This document shows, piece by piece, positions 1 to 10,565 of a stretch of DNA of 64,000 nucleotides. Numbering within the stretch: the stretch's first letter is position 1; the number at the start of each line of letters is the position of its first letter. The stretch comes from Myxocyprinus asiaticus (Eukaryota > Chordata > Actinopteri > Cypriniformes > Catostomidae). The position numbers and the translations under genes were made by a program. The DNA is taken from NCBI RefSeq assembly GCF_019703515.2, contig NC_059346.1, positions 56,990,001 through 57,054,000 of the forward strand, in the 5' to 3' direction. Below the pieces are notes generated by a model, which did no database searches, was not told where the DNA came from, and saw nothing but the letters and a program-made list of their open reading frames with translations.

Positions 1-282
1 TCTAGTCGTGGGTGCCAGACCTCCGTCCCTGAGAAAGAAGGTCCTTCCTCAGGGGAATTCGCTGGGGGGGCTGTCGCGAGGAGCGTGAGATCCGAGAACC
101 ACGTCTGGGTGGGCCAGTAGGGTGCTACTAGGATGATATGCTCCTCGTCCTCCCTGACCTCGCACAGGGTCTGTGCAAGTAGGCTTACTGGGGGAAACGC
201 GTATTTGCGTAGTCCAGGGGGCCAGCTGTGTGCCAGCGCATCTATATCGAGGGGTGCCTCGGTCAGGGCATACCAAAGCGGG

Positions 283-676
283 CAGTGGGAGGACGGAACC
301 TCCGCAGGGTGGGCAGTACTGCCAACAACTCTAGGTAGTTGATGTGCCAACACAACTGTAGGAAGGGTCTGTGTCGAGGTAAGGCCGAGACGTGGAAGTA
401 CGCATCCTTCAGGTTTACCGCCGCAAACCAATATTGATGTCAGACACTCGCTAGAATTCGTTTTTGTGTCAGCATCTTGAACGGGAGTCTGTGCAAAGCC
501 CAGTTCTGTACTCGCAGGTCCAGGATTGGTTGCAACTCACCGTCTTTCTTCAGTACGATGAAGTAAGGGCTGTAGAACCCTTTCTTCATCTCGGCTGGAG
601 GGACAGGCTCTATCGCGCCTTTGCACATAAGGGTCGTGATCTCCGCAAGAAAGGTAGCGTCGTTCTCACCCTTCAC
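283..676 (-). pseudogene. DIRS-like RT/RNase H remnant, copy A
   Basis: Bases 676-440 encode the RT entry segment (KGAIEPVPPAEMKKGFYSP, then PILDLR), as in copy D. A stop follows and the frame changes. Near 359 the sequence jumps to the RNase H motif around WHINYLELLAVL, so the RT fingers-palm region with both catalytic aspartate boxes is missing. A further jump near 283 leads to the C-terminal region that continues to base 1 (CPLWYAL-like, then LAHSWPPGLRKYAFPP). It is a non-functional chimera made by deletion. Confidence 0.8.
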
Positions 677-753
677 CGTGGTGAATCAGATGCCGCTGAA
701 CCTGGGTGGGCGCCTGGTGAACTGAATCACGTAGCCGAGTTGGACGGTCAGGG

Positions 754-1960
754 TCAGCCATTGATGTCTTGTATGGCCTCCATCTGCTTCTTCACCGCCG
801 AGAACTGCTGGGCAAAGTCCTCGACGGTGTCGCTGAACAGGCCAACCTGCGAGATGGGGGAGGCAAGGAACCTTGCCTTGTCAGCCTCTCGCATCTCAAC
901 CAAGTTGAGCCAAAGGTGGCGCTCCTGGACCACCAGGGTGGACATTGCTTGCCCAGCAAGCGAGCGTGCTGGGGAATGGGAGGTCTGTTGGGGGATACCC
1001 GTGGAGGTGGTCCCATTGATGCCCCCAGTGCTAACCGATGCGGCCTCAAACCCATAAGTAGAAGGACCGGTGCGGGGAGCCGCTGGTGTGGTGGCACTCT
1101 GCGGGCATAGGTGCACCACGAGCGCCTTTATACACTGGGGGGATTGCTGAATAACCCTTGGCCACCCCACCATCGAGGGTAGTGAGGGCGGGGAAGCTGA
1201 AAGATCGGGACCGGGCAGTAAAAAGTGCCTCCCACGACCTTGTCAGCTCTTCATGCACTTCGGGGAAGAAAGGAACGGGGGCGGGGTGTAGCTTTGAGCG
1301 GCGCCGCGAGCCCAGGAACCTATCATCGAGCCGCGAGGGTTCAGGGGAGAGCGGAGGGTTCGACTCTAGCCCGACGCTCACGGCTGCCCGGGAAAGCATG
1401 TCATCATCTCCGCATCAGCCTGTGACTGGGCGACCGCACCCGAAGGGAGGAGCCCAGCTGAGGCTTCCACATCCGACTGGACAAGCCCGCTCTCCGATGC
1501 TGCGCTCAAGAGCTCATCACTTTCGCGGGCTCCAAATAAGAGGCGAACTCGCCGTGAGACGAGCCGGCGGACTCATCCAGAAGCCCGATCGGAGCAGACG
1601 AGCGTGCTGGGGAATGGGAGGTCCATGGGGGGATACTCGGCGGAGATGATCCCAATCACCTCCAGTGCTAGCCGCGCTGGCCTCATACCCGTGGGTAGAA
1701 GGACCGAGGCGGGGAGCCTCTGGGGTGGCTTGCTTTCTTATGAAGGTAAGCCGCGACCGCATCGTTGCCATGGACGTGTTCTCGCAATGAGTACATGACA
1801 CATCCACGAACGCTGTCTCTGCGTGAGCAGTGCTCAGACACGAAAGACAGTGATCGTGACCATCAGAAGGTGAGAAATAATGAGCGCAACCAGGAATAAC
1901 ACACAAAGGAAAGGCATCTTTGAAAAGACACATCTTTAAAAAGACATTCCGTATGTGCCG
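754..1960 (-). pseudogene. DIRS-like gag, copy A, frameshifted
   Basis: The N-terminal Cys/His-rich part reads through about 1960-1700 with CVIPGC, CLSC and CTHC spacing, as in the gag of the other copies. A one-base loss beside the expected start codon puts the real ATG out of frame, so this frame lacks a proper start. A second block (about 1399-1080) has the VPFFPEVHEELTRSW and SPALTTLDGG-like motifs. A third (about 960-754) has the STLVVQERHLWLNLVEM motif followed by a coiled QQFSAVKKQ stretch. The blocks lie in different frames, so the gene is broken. DIRS Gag is presumed to bind the element RNA in a particle; no function remains here. Confidence 0.8.
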
Positions 1961-1963
1961 CTC

Positions 1964-2026
1964 TTTTAGAGAAATATACTCTTTTTTAGAGAAATATACT
2001 CTTTTAGAGAAATATACTCTTTTATT
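1964..2026 (-). repeat. Three short tandem repeats in the DIRS A leader
   Basis: A unit of about 17-19 bases (minus strand, aaaagagtatatttctct) occurs three times in a row just upstream of gag. Copy C has one unit here and copy D a variant of one. It looks like local slippage in the 5' leader. Confidence 0.75.
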
Positions 2027-2159
2027 TCTGCTGAAGCGCCCAGGGGCATTCTCTGCAGTGCACCAGTGCAGAGGGGGGAGAAGCTGCTGAAATGCGCCGT
2101 CAGATCCAGCAGAGGTGAATGAACAGTCGTGGGAATTCAGCTCAGTGAGCATGACAGTT

Positions 2160-2358
2160 CGGCTCCGAAGAGAAAATCTGAATGAGTGGTTGCATACCAA
2201 CTCCTTTTATACCTGTATGTCCAGGGGAGTGGCATGCAAATACCACTCGCCAATTTTCATTGGCCTTTTATCAAAGACCAGAGGTGTCTCGGGCTCCCAA
2301 GAGTGACCCCTAGTATCACTACATCGACACAACGTCGAGTGAGTGACAGATTGGGAAC
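2160..2358 (-). promoter_or_regulatory. DIRS terminal repeat with TATA box, copy A 5' end
   Basis: This block matches the terminal repeats of all the other DIRS copies. On the minus strand it carries TATAAAAGGAG (TATA at 2205-2211), preceded by a conserved ATTTGCATG octamer-like site. In DIRS elements the left terminal repeat is expected to hold the promoter. The outer end is gtgacagattgggaac at about 2358. Confidence 0.7.
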
Positions 2359-3083
2359 TTGAGTTGTATGGACCACTTTTATGATACGTTTATGGTTCTT
2401 TTTTGTCATATTGGAGCTTGACAGATTAAGATCCAATTCACTTTCATTTTATAGGAAAAGAGTGTCCAGGATGTTCTTCAAATGTCACTTTTTTCATTCC
2501 ACAGTAGAAAGTCATAGAGGTTTGGGACAATGTAATGGTGAGTAAATAATGACATATTTTTCATTTTAGGTTTTTTTTTTTTTTCAAAATGTGTAAAGTT
2601 GATACCAAATATGTCTGCAGTATTCCTAAAAGCAGAAATCTTTCAATGAAATCTGAAAACTCACAAGATGGGAGGTGCCCTTAAATGGATATAATTCAAA
2701 TGGCTGCTCTATTCAGCACCACAGAGTGTTGGGCAGCAGCATTTCATGACTAAAGGCATCAAGATACTTCTTGCTTTAATATGGTTTGCTAAATGGTGTT
2801 TGGTAAATGACTAATGACAAAGTAATTATTCTGTGAATCCAACTGCCAGAGCTACAGCACAAATTACGCCCCTCCTTTCCTGATGGTTCTTTGCTGCTCT
2901 GTCTCTTTAAATGACCTCTGGTTTGATTTATGCCGTGAATAGGGTAGATGGTCTGTTTGTGTTTGATGCAGCAAGAATGCCCCAACCAATCTATAATCTG
3001 GTGTCCTCAAGCAGTATTAGGGCAAGACATTATTGGAAAGATTTAAATGCACGAACGATAGATAGATAGATAGATAGATAGAT

Positions 3084-3118
<35 letters not shown>

Positions 3119-3732
3119 AAACTCACAACTTTTAGTAATGAAATACTCTTCATCTTCTAAATTTGAATCCAAAAATCTGTTTCATGTTTTTTAGAATATT
3201 TGTTTTAATATCATGTGTGTGTATGCATGCATGTGATTTATTTGAAACTTTGTTGTCAATTATTGGACAGGAGGGGTGTTGTTTGGTCGTGTGGGCGGGA
3301 GTTTAACAAACAGTGTTGAATTGAAATGGTCTTTTAATTGTTCACACCATATATTCACAACGTGAAGCCAGTGCAATGCATCAAATGGACAGACAAACAG
3401 ATTCAAGAACCCACACATATGCTCCCACTTAATGATTTGTCTACTGGTCTGCAAGTCTACAATGCACATATAAAACAGAAACAATTGCAGTCAGAGATGG
3501 ACTGATGAAATGATAAAATATAATATAAATGGATATAAATAATAGCCTACCTAGTTTTAGTTTAGTTGTCACCCGATACCGCCCCGGTAGATCTGTCCCT
3601 TGAATTATCTGCTCTGTTTTGGAGAAAATCCAAAACAACCAGTTTGTTCGGGTAAAAAAAAAAAAGACCCGATAAATTTCAGTACATATTCAGAACCTCC
3701 CTTTTGATTATAAACATATACCCTGCAATAGG
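2359..3732. other. Non-coding stretch without recognised genes
   Basis: It is AT-rich and mostly unique. It holds a GATA microsatellite at 3057-3117. A more complex block at about 2780-3010 is the only part with non-repeat texture. No open frame here resembles a protein I know. Confidence 0.6.
3057..3117. repeat. (GATA)n microsatellite
   Basis: Tandem GATA units interrupted once by GAAA units. Confidence 0.95.
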
Positions 3733-4091
3733 CAGGGTTGGGGAGTAACGGAATACATGTAACAAAATATAAGTAACTGTATTCCACTACAGTTACAATT
3801 TAAATAATTGATAATTAGAATATAGTTACATTCAAAAAGTATTTTGATTACTGAAGAGATTACTTTGCATTTTATTATTATTTGTTTCATTTTATATTTA
3901 GTCCTTTAAGATGGAAAACATTTATATGTTGGGCCTCATGTATTCAGATATAAGACAAAGGCAGGCCTAACACAGTCGTAAAGCCTGACTGAGGCCTACA
4001 TACAAAGTCATAAATCTTACTGATAAAAAACGCGCCAAAATCAAACAAAGGGAGTCCAAAACAGACTACAAATCCCATGAAACCTTGCTTA

Positions 4092-4451
4092 CTAAAGGAT
4101 TGAACTCTCAACTCCTATTGGATGGCACATGACAGAACGCCCCTCAATCATGACGTCATCAGGAGTAGAAAAACCTCTGAGATCCTTCTGGGCATTGCTT
4201 CCAGCAACTTTGCTTGCCGTGTGTAGATGCAGCTCATTGCTGCTCTCAGGTGTAGCCTCGTGGCACAAGGAAGTAACGTACAACTTGAAACTGTGACCAT
4301 ACAATCTCCATCTCGCTGGACGAGTTGAGATTATTCTGTGTTCCACCAAACACTCCAACGGATCAGAAGGAGACCACTGAGCAATCCGCATCTTCATCCG
4401 TTTGCCTGCAGAAGTGAAGAGATTAAAGATTTCCCTTCCATCTTCAATCAA
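4092..4451 (-). CDS. Open frame inside R1, copy 1 (unknown protein)
   Basis: A 119-residue frame begins MIEDGREIFNLFTSAGK and includes a basic KRMKMRIA patch and RPARWRLYGHSF. The counterpart in copy 2 (31100-31573) lies in the same orientation relative to the repeat and is clearly similar over about 110 residues. Upstream in this copy the frame is closed by a TGA and a small deletion relative to copy 2, so the start used here is only the first ATG after the break. I recognise no domain, signal peptide or membrane segment. It could be an LTR-embedded gene, a 5' coding exon of the parent element, or a chance frame kept because the copies are young. Confidence 0.3.
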   Translation of the reverse strand: MIEDGREIFNLFTSAGKRMKMRIAQWSPSDPLECLVEHRIISTRPARWRLYGHSFKLYVTSLCHEATPESSNELHLHTASKVAGSNAQKDLRGFSTPDDVMIEGRSVMCHPIGVESSIL

Positions 4452-6006
4452 GTCGACGTCACTGATTTCTCCGCCCGCCCGCCGACAGTGCGAGGAAACG
4501 GCCTCCCGTCATCACCTGAGCCTCGAGGAACCAAGTCGGAGTTAAAGGACGGATGAACACACATTCTGCATCCTCATGCGATTCAAGTAAGAGGTTTACG
4601 TCTGGGCAGAGATAGAATATTATAGTGTGTTATTCTTGTGAATCAAGGTTATTGCTTGTACAGTTTACGGACCACTGAGTCCGCTCATTGCGGCTAATAC
4701 TCAAGGTATTAATTATCATGAATGAGATTTGTTGTGTTGTAGTCCAACCACATTGGACTGTTGTGCATTTCCGCCATCATGGGTGAGACCGGCACACTGA
4801 GTTTATCCATTAAAGTATCAAAGAGCGTGGGACAGTTTACGAGCCGTCCACCACGTCTCGATCGCAAAATCGGCTTTGGGGCCATCACTTTATTCTCTCT
4901 CTCTCTTTTGTACCCTCACAAACATTCTCGCACACATTTCTGGCTAGTAGATAGCTTCGTGATAAAGTTCAGCTTTGTCCCTAAGCTATCGTACAAGCAG
5001 ATACACGTGGTAAACTGGTAGACGCCATTGACTGGTTTCTCTCTGCCCACATTCGCAGCCATATTCTCTGGCCAGAAGTCTTGCGTGACATACTCTCCAC
5101 CCCTTACACACACACACACACACACACACCCTCATGTGTTATAGGATTATTTTGGTTTCCATATCTAATCATATCACTGTTTAGTTTGTAGTTGTAAGTC
5201 GGAAGTTTATTGACTGCATTGTATTAATAATTAATTGATATTACTGCATAAATAAACTTTGTTATATTTCAAAGAGAAGTGTTTTGGTTTGTTTTGCATA
5301 CACCTGTGTCACATGCTGACAGGATGTCAGTGCTCAGATTCAAGCCTTCATTCATTGTTTTTTTCCCGAAAATCGATATTCTTCGGATGTTGATTTTCCT
5401 AAGAAAACAATCTAATATTGAGACTGTTATACTATCTTGTTATTAGTCCCTGATTCCAGGGTGGTGCCCCGGCAAAATTAATCCTAATTAATATTAAATT
5501 GATTTTATTTTGATAATTATCTTTGATAATTGTTGAATGAGGGATCAATAAGCTAGTGTTAATTTTAATTAATGTTTCATCGATGTTAACAATTGATGAT
5601 TATCTTTGATAATTGTTGATTTAAAGGATTAAAAAAAGCTAACATTGATTCAAATCAATGTTCTATTGATTTTAATAATTAATAATTATCTTTGATAATT
5701 ATTAATTATTGCTAATAATCAAACCCGCTCCTAAACATAGCGCACTACATTTACTTGAGCACCATATGAGGTTTTAATGAGTTAGATTCAATTAATTAAT
5801 TTAAATATGAATTAATAACTAAAGAAATAATTAATTATTTCTGATAGTAACACTGATCTAAACAACCAGTAAAGCCCTACATGGTAAACGGGCAGACGCC
5901 ATTAACCGGCTTCTCTCTGCCCACATTTGCGGCCATATTCTCTGGCCGGAAACCTCACGTGACGTACTCTCCACGAGAGTCACGTCCGCCATCTTGTGCG
6001 CATCAC

Positions 6007-6028
6007 TCCTTACACACACACACCCATT

Positions 6029-6087
<59 letters not shown>
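6007..6087. repeat. (CA)n microsatellite
   Basis: Long CA tract inside R1 copy 1. Shorter CA tracts lie at 5105-5129 and 6361-6381. Confidence 0.95.
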
Positions 6088-6089
<2 letters not shown>

Positions 6090-6364
6090 TATGTTTTTAT
6101 ATAATTGTGTGGACTCTCCATAGACTTGCATGCATTTTTTGGATTTTATACAGATCTAACGGTAATTTCTATCCCCTAACCCTAACACTACCCCTAAACC
6201 TCACAGAAACCTTTTTGCATTTTTACATTTTCAAAAAAACATTGTTTAGTATGTTTAATTTCCCTCCTGGGGACCGCTGGCTGGTCCCCACAATGTAGGT
6301 GATCTCAGGTTTTACTATCCTTTTGGGGACATTTGATCCCCACAATGTAGTATAAACATGTACA
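6087..6364. repeat. Dispersed ggtccccacaa module between CA tracts
   Basis: The block has cccctaaccctaacactac, two GGTCCCCACAATGTA-type motifs and flanking (CA)n tracts. This arrangement is a familiar microsatellite-linked repeat in fish genomes (established knowledge, name not assigned). It is absent from R1 copy 2, so it was probably inserted in or expanded at the CA tract of copy 1. Confidence 0.55.
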
Positions 6365-7803
6365 CACACACACACACACAAACACACATACCTTCCTCTC
6401 ATGTGTTATAGGCTTATTTTGGTTACCATATCTAATCATGTCATTGTTTAGTTTGTAGTTGGAAGTTGGAAGTTTATTGACTGCATTGTATTGATTATTA
6501 ATTGATATTACTGCATCAATAAACTTTGTTAAATTTCAAAGAGAAGTATGTTGGCTTGTTTTGCACACACCTGTGTCAAAGGCTGGCAGATCCAGCAGAG
6601 CCTTCATCGTTCCTTGTTGAAGGTTGATGTTCTCAGGACATCGATTTTCTTAAGAGAACAATCTAATATTGAGACTGTTATACTGTCTGGTTATTAGTCC
6701 CTGATTCCAGGGTGGTGCCCCAGCGATATTAATCCTTATTAATATTCTATTGATTTTTGATAATTGATAATTATCTTTGATGATTGTTGAATTTGAAGGA
6801 TCAATAAGCTAGTTCTAATCAATGTTTCATTGATTTTAATAATTCATGATTATTTTTGATAATAATGAATGTTCTGTTGAATTTGATAATTGATGGTTAT
6901 CTTTGATGATTGTTGATTTAAAGGATTAAAAAGCTAACACTGATTCTCATCAATGTTCTTTTGATTTTAATAATTAATAATTATCTTTGATAATTATTGA
7001 TTATTGCTAATAACCAAACCCACTCCTGAACATAGCGCACAACATTAATGGTGCCCCGTGTGAGACTTTAATGAATTAGATTCTATTATTTAATTTAAAT
7101 ATTAATTAATAATGAATAAGAAATAATTATTAATTATTTCTGATAGTAACACTGATCTATACAACTAGCAGCACCTACATATACATATATATAAATGATG
7201 CGATCCAAAGTGCATTTGAACAGCTTTCTTATGATGTGTTACATTCATACGAGCAGACAGAGAAGTAAGTTTGAAGTAAGTTTGGAACAGAAGAAACTGA
7301 AATAAACCTTGTGTAAATTGTCATCTTTACACTAAGCTAAAATGCTATTTCTAACCATTTTACATGCACGTTACCAGGCACGATCATATTTTTTTATCAA
7401 GAAAATTCACATTGGATCATAATTTCTTTTTTCTAGTAAGACCTTTGAAATTAGAGCAAAAATCATATTCTTGATAATAATTTTTGTATTGTTATCCTGT
7501 AAAAATATCTAAAAAATCCTTAAAACAAGATCAGTTAGATTAATCTTGTTTCAGAAACAACACTGCATAAGATATTTAGGTTTGCAGAGAATGTATTTTT
7601 AACGTGTATTTTGTCTTACTGTACTGGCAGAATTTTTATAGTCAAGTGAAAAAAATCTACCAGTGCTGAAGAAGTAATCCAAAGTATTTAGAATACGTTA
7701 CTGACCTTTAGTAATCTAATGGAATACGTTACAAATTACATTTTACAGCATGTATTCTGTAATCTGTTGTGGAATACATTCAAAAGTAACCCTCCCAACC
7801 CTG

Positions 7804-8159
7804 GCAATAGGCTTTTTTTCACACTGAACACAAGCTTTTTAAAATAGCATTTCATCTGGAAAGAGGGCCACCTATATATCAATGGTGGTACTACTCTTTT
7901 ACAGTACATATAGTGTAAACTCTTTTGAGTAAAAAATAAATTTTAAATTAAAAATAAAATACTTACAAATTGTATATGTTTGAAACAAAAACTGAATCAT
8001 GGCATCTTTCAGGCAGACAAAAACATGAGTGTGTGTGTTGTGGGGGTTGGGGGGGGGGGTGTCTTTATCAGCACCGCTCTCTCTGTCATTTAATTAGTTT
8101 AGTCAACTGGCAGGAGGGGAACACATCATAAGCCTTTTAATTTACTGTATTGCCAGGGG

Positions 8160-8191
<32 letters not shown>

Positions 8192-8218
8192 TCTTACGCT
8201 CACACTTCACATTAACAT
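7804..8218. other. Gap with G-tract and CA microsatellite
   Basis: It holds a poly-G run at about 8045-8060 and a (CA)n tract at 8165-8191. Nothing else is recognisable. Confidence 0.7.
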
Positions 8219-9044
8219 CACTGTAGGTTGCGAGGTTGAGCCACTGTGGATTGGACTTGTTGGTCCAGCACATCCCATAGATGCTCAATAGGATTGAGAT
8301 CTGGGGAATTTGGAAGCAAGGGCAACACCTTGAACTCTTCATCATGTTCCTCAAACCATTCCCGAACAATGTGTGCAGTGTAGCAGGGCACATTATCTTG
8401 CTGAAAGAGGCCACTGCCATCAGGGAATACCATTGCCATGTAGGGGTGTACCTGGTCAGCAACGATGTTTAGTTAGGTGGCACGTGTCAAATTAACATCC
8501 ACATGAATGGCCGGACCCAGGGTTTCCCAGCAGAACATTGCACAGAGCATCACACTCCCTCCACCAGCTTGTAATCAACCACAGCGCATTCTGGTGCCAT
8601 CACTTCCCCGGGTAAATGGTGCACATGTACACGGCCGTCTGTGTGATGTAAAAAAAAAAAAAAAACATGACTTATCGGACCAAGGCATCCTTCTTCCACT
8701 GCTCCAAAGTCCAGTTCTGACGCTTGCATCATCATGGGCACTCTGACCAATCTGCGGCTATGCAGCCCCATATGCAGCAGGGTGCGATGCACTGTGTGTT
8801 GTGACACATTCCTCCTGTAACCATCATTAAAATTTTCTGTGACTTGTGCCACAGGAGACCTTCTGTCAGTTTGGACCAGGCGGGATAGCCTTTGTTGCCT
8901 TCGCACATCAATGAGCCTTGGGTGCCCAACACCCTGTCGCCGGATTGTGGATTGACCCTCCTCGGACCACTGTTGGTAGGTACTCACAATTGCTGCCTGG
9001 GAGTACCCCACAAGCCTTGCCATTTCAGAGATGCTCTGACCCAA
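8219..9044 (-). pseudogene. Tc1/mariner-like transposase, disrupted
   Basis: The N-terminal part (9044-8550) is a helix-turn-helix DNA-binding region: SISEMARLVGYSQAAIVST, then IRRQGVGHPRLI and a second HTH-like NVSQHTVHRTLLHMG. The catalytic C-terminal part (8439-8218) has FQQDNVPCYTAH and NSPDLNPIEHLWD. The second D and the E are 36 residues apart, unlike the DD34E spacing of canonical Tc1 and like the DD36E group described in animals. The middle segment with the first D is scrambled by frameshifts, including a run of A/T at 8650-8665 giving poly-Phe. Tc1-type transposases cut and paste at TA sites; this one is dead. Confidence 0.8.
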
Positions 9045-9191
9045 TCATCTGGCCAAAACAGTTTGGCCCTTGTCAAAGTTGCTCAGGTCTTTACTCCTGC
9101 CCATTTCTCCTGCATTGAATACATTGACTACAAGAACTGATTGTTCAATTACCTTATCTATCCAGACCTTGACATGTGGCCTTGTTAGGCT
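8219..9191 (-). mobile_element. Tc1/mariner-like transposon relic, both ends missing
   Basis: The body matches the copy at 12399-13270, but homology stops on both sides before the inverted repeats, at about 8219 and 9191. The stop at 8219 falls beside a CA microsatellite. No flanking TA or ITR can be seen, so this is a truncated fossil. Confidence 0.85.
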
Positions 9192-9699
9192 ACTTCCGTA
9201 TGTTTGGAAAATGTAATTATTTTTTGCATTTACGTTTGGTAAAGGCGCAGTGGTACAGAAATTACACAACCACCAATCTAATGCACTTTTAAAGATTATG
9301 TTTTATAATAATGTTTGTTAATGTTATTAAGTAGATTTATTATACAATCTTACCCATTTTACCCAATTTTGGTCAATGATTTTGGTTAGTCTTTTTTTAA
9401 GCTGTTGGCATGACTGCAAAGAAACTGAACTTTCAATGCATCTTGTGAGAGTAATTCTTGAATTTTACATGAAATCCTCAGTTTTACATGAGACTCTTCT
9501 GTCTCTTTATAACATCCTCAGGCAGTTGTTTTCAATTGTGTTCTGCAGTTAATTGTGATTGTCTGGGGCATTTTTAGCAACATTGGCCATATCAAAGGCA
9601 GATGAGAGCTCTTTCCTCTTTTGGATGAAAGAGTACGACTGAAATCCATATGTCACTCGAGAACTCCACTCACACTGATGACAGATCAAACACAACTGT

Positions 9700-9709
9700 G
9701 TGTTTGCGT

Positions 9710-9741
<32 letters not shown>
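9700..9741. repeat. (TG)n microsatellite
   Basis: Nearly uninterrupted TG tract. Confidence 0.95.
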
Positions 9742-9743
<2 letters not shown>

Positions 9744-10342
9744 TGGGAGAAAATTGGAGAAGTACAGACATAATAAGTGAGTGAAATTAATTTGTCTGTA
9801 CAATAAGCACTTCACTCCAATGATAAACAGAATGGCATCAATACAATACATCTGTAAAAAAACACATGCCTTTATTTTCATGAGTAGCTACAGTGTATAA
9901 TTTAAATTTATGGCACATAAACAGATTTATCATGCATACATTAATATATGGATTTCAGCATGTTAAACCCTAAACATGTTCTTTAATGCAAACAAACAAC
10001 TTTTGGAACCAGAAAATAGGTAAGCACATTCCTTCACATATCCCAAGAAAAATGTGAATGCTAAACATCTATACTGTAAATAAAGGAATATACAGCTTCT
10101 GTGGCATGCTGTTGATTACTACAGATGATATATTTGACTTATCTTTCATTTAGTAAAAACACAAATTGTGTTGGTGGTAATGCGCTTACAATGGAAGTCT
10201 AAATGGCAAGGCATTCTGGAGGGTTTATTAGAAGAAATGTGAAGCTTTTGTATTTTTGTAAAAGCACATGTATTAACTCTTCCATTCAAAATGTGTTATT
10301 TGAGCTGTAAAGTTGTCTAAATTGTCCTTAAATTGCATTTTT

Positions 10343-10565
10343 CATCTCTCATTTCCTTGTTGTGATGCTATCAGTTAGGTTTAAGGTTAAGGGTAGGGAG
10401 GTAAGCTTTGATGATTCAATAGAGCATTAATCTTAAAAACATAATCTGTTTGGAAGCAAATTAAACTTGCTTTAAGTGGCACACAGTGGACATTTCACAT
10501 CTGAACTGTCGCAACATGTGTAAGGAACCAGGTAATATCATTTTGCAAAAATGTTGCACAGTCAC
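10343..10565 (+). repeat. Unnamed dispersed repeat, unit 1
   Basis: It shares blocks such as GGTTTAAGGTT, agggtagggaggta, ACAGTGGACATTTCA and CACAGTCAC with 12008-12238, in the same order and orientation. The two units are about 1.7 kb apart and diverged. The class is unknown. Confidence 0.65.

Larger units (their letters stand above)
1..2358 (-). mobile_element. DIRS-like retrotransposon, copy A, 5' part, internally deleted
   Basis: Reading right to left, the element starts at a terminal repeat (about 2160-2358) and runs through leader, gag and a broken RT to the window edge, so its 3' part lies outside. The terminal repeat matches the ends of the copies at 24443, 44516 and 54735. DIRS elements encode Gag, RT-RNase H and a tyrosine recombinase and have inverted terminal repeats. 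Two large internal deletions are visible against copies B and D. One, near 359, joins the start of the RT to RNase H and drops about 0.67 kb including the YLDD catalytic box. The other, near 283, drops about 0.3 kb more. The copy is dead. Family assignment is firm; subfamily is not. Confidence 0.9.
3927..7179 (-). mobile_element. LTR-like repeat R1, copy 1, nested in the hAT element
   Basis: In minus orientation the repeat starts TGTAGG (7179) and ends GGCCCAACA (3927), that is TG...CA ends as in LTRs. It is flanked by a 4-bp TATA duplication (3923-3926 and 7180-7183), which is short and low-complexity. Copy 2 at 29674-31734 has the same two ends in the opposite orientation. Copy 1 is longer because a partial second unit (7179-5882) lies head-to-tail before the full unit (5881-3927). 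Its AT-rich half is built of many tandem-like aattatctttgataatt blocks. The class is unproven; a solo LTR of an endogenous retroelement fits best. Confidence 0.6.
5882..7179 (-). repeat. Partial 5' duplicate unit of R1, copy 1
   Basis: It repeats the first part of the R1 unit seen in 5881-5015, from the TGTAGG start through the ATTAATAA-rich region to the ccattaaccggcttctct segment. It then stops, and the second unit begins directly at 5881 with TGTAGGGC. It also contains a CA-flanked insert at 6087-6364. Confidence 0.7.
3733..7803. mobile_element. hAT-type DNA transposon (non-autonomous), interrupted by R1
   Basis: The ends are CAGGGTTGGGGAGTAACG on the left and, reverse-complemented, CAGGGTTGGGAGGGTTAC on the right. 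They are flanked by an exact 8-bp duplication GCAATAGG at 3725-3732 and 7804-7811. An 8-bp duplication with CAGGG-type ends is the hAT superfamily signature. Only about 0.8 kb is the hAT element itself (3733-3922 and 7184-7803); the rest is the nested R1 repeat. No transposase trace is visible, so it was mobilised in trans. Both arms are rich in direct TAATC/GTAAC motifs, as in many fish hAT MITEs. Confidence 0.85.

Noticed and set aside
464..1057. Long plus-strand frames across DIRS copy A (also 22501-23388 and 45144-45605)
   Set aside because: They are antisense shadows of the GC-rich gag and RT coding strand.
5996..6123. His/Thr-rich frames over CA tracts
   Set aside because: They are translations of the microsatellite.
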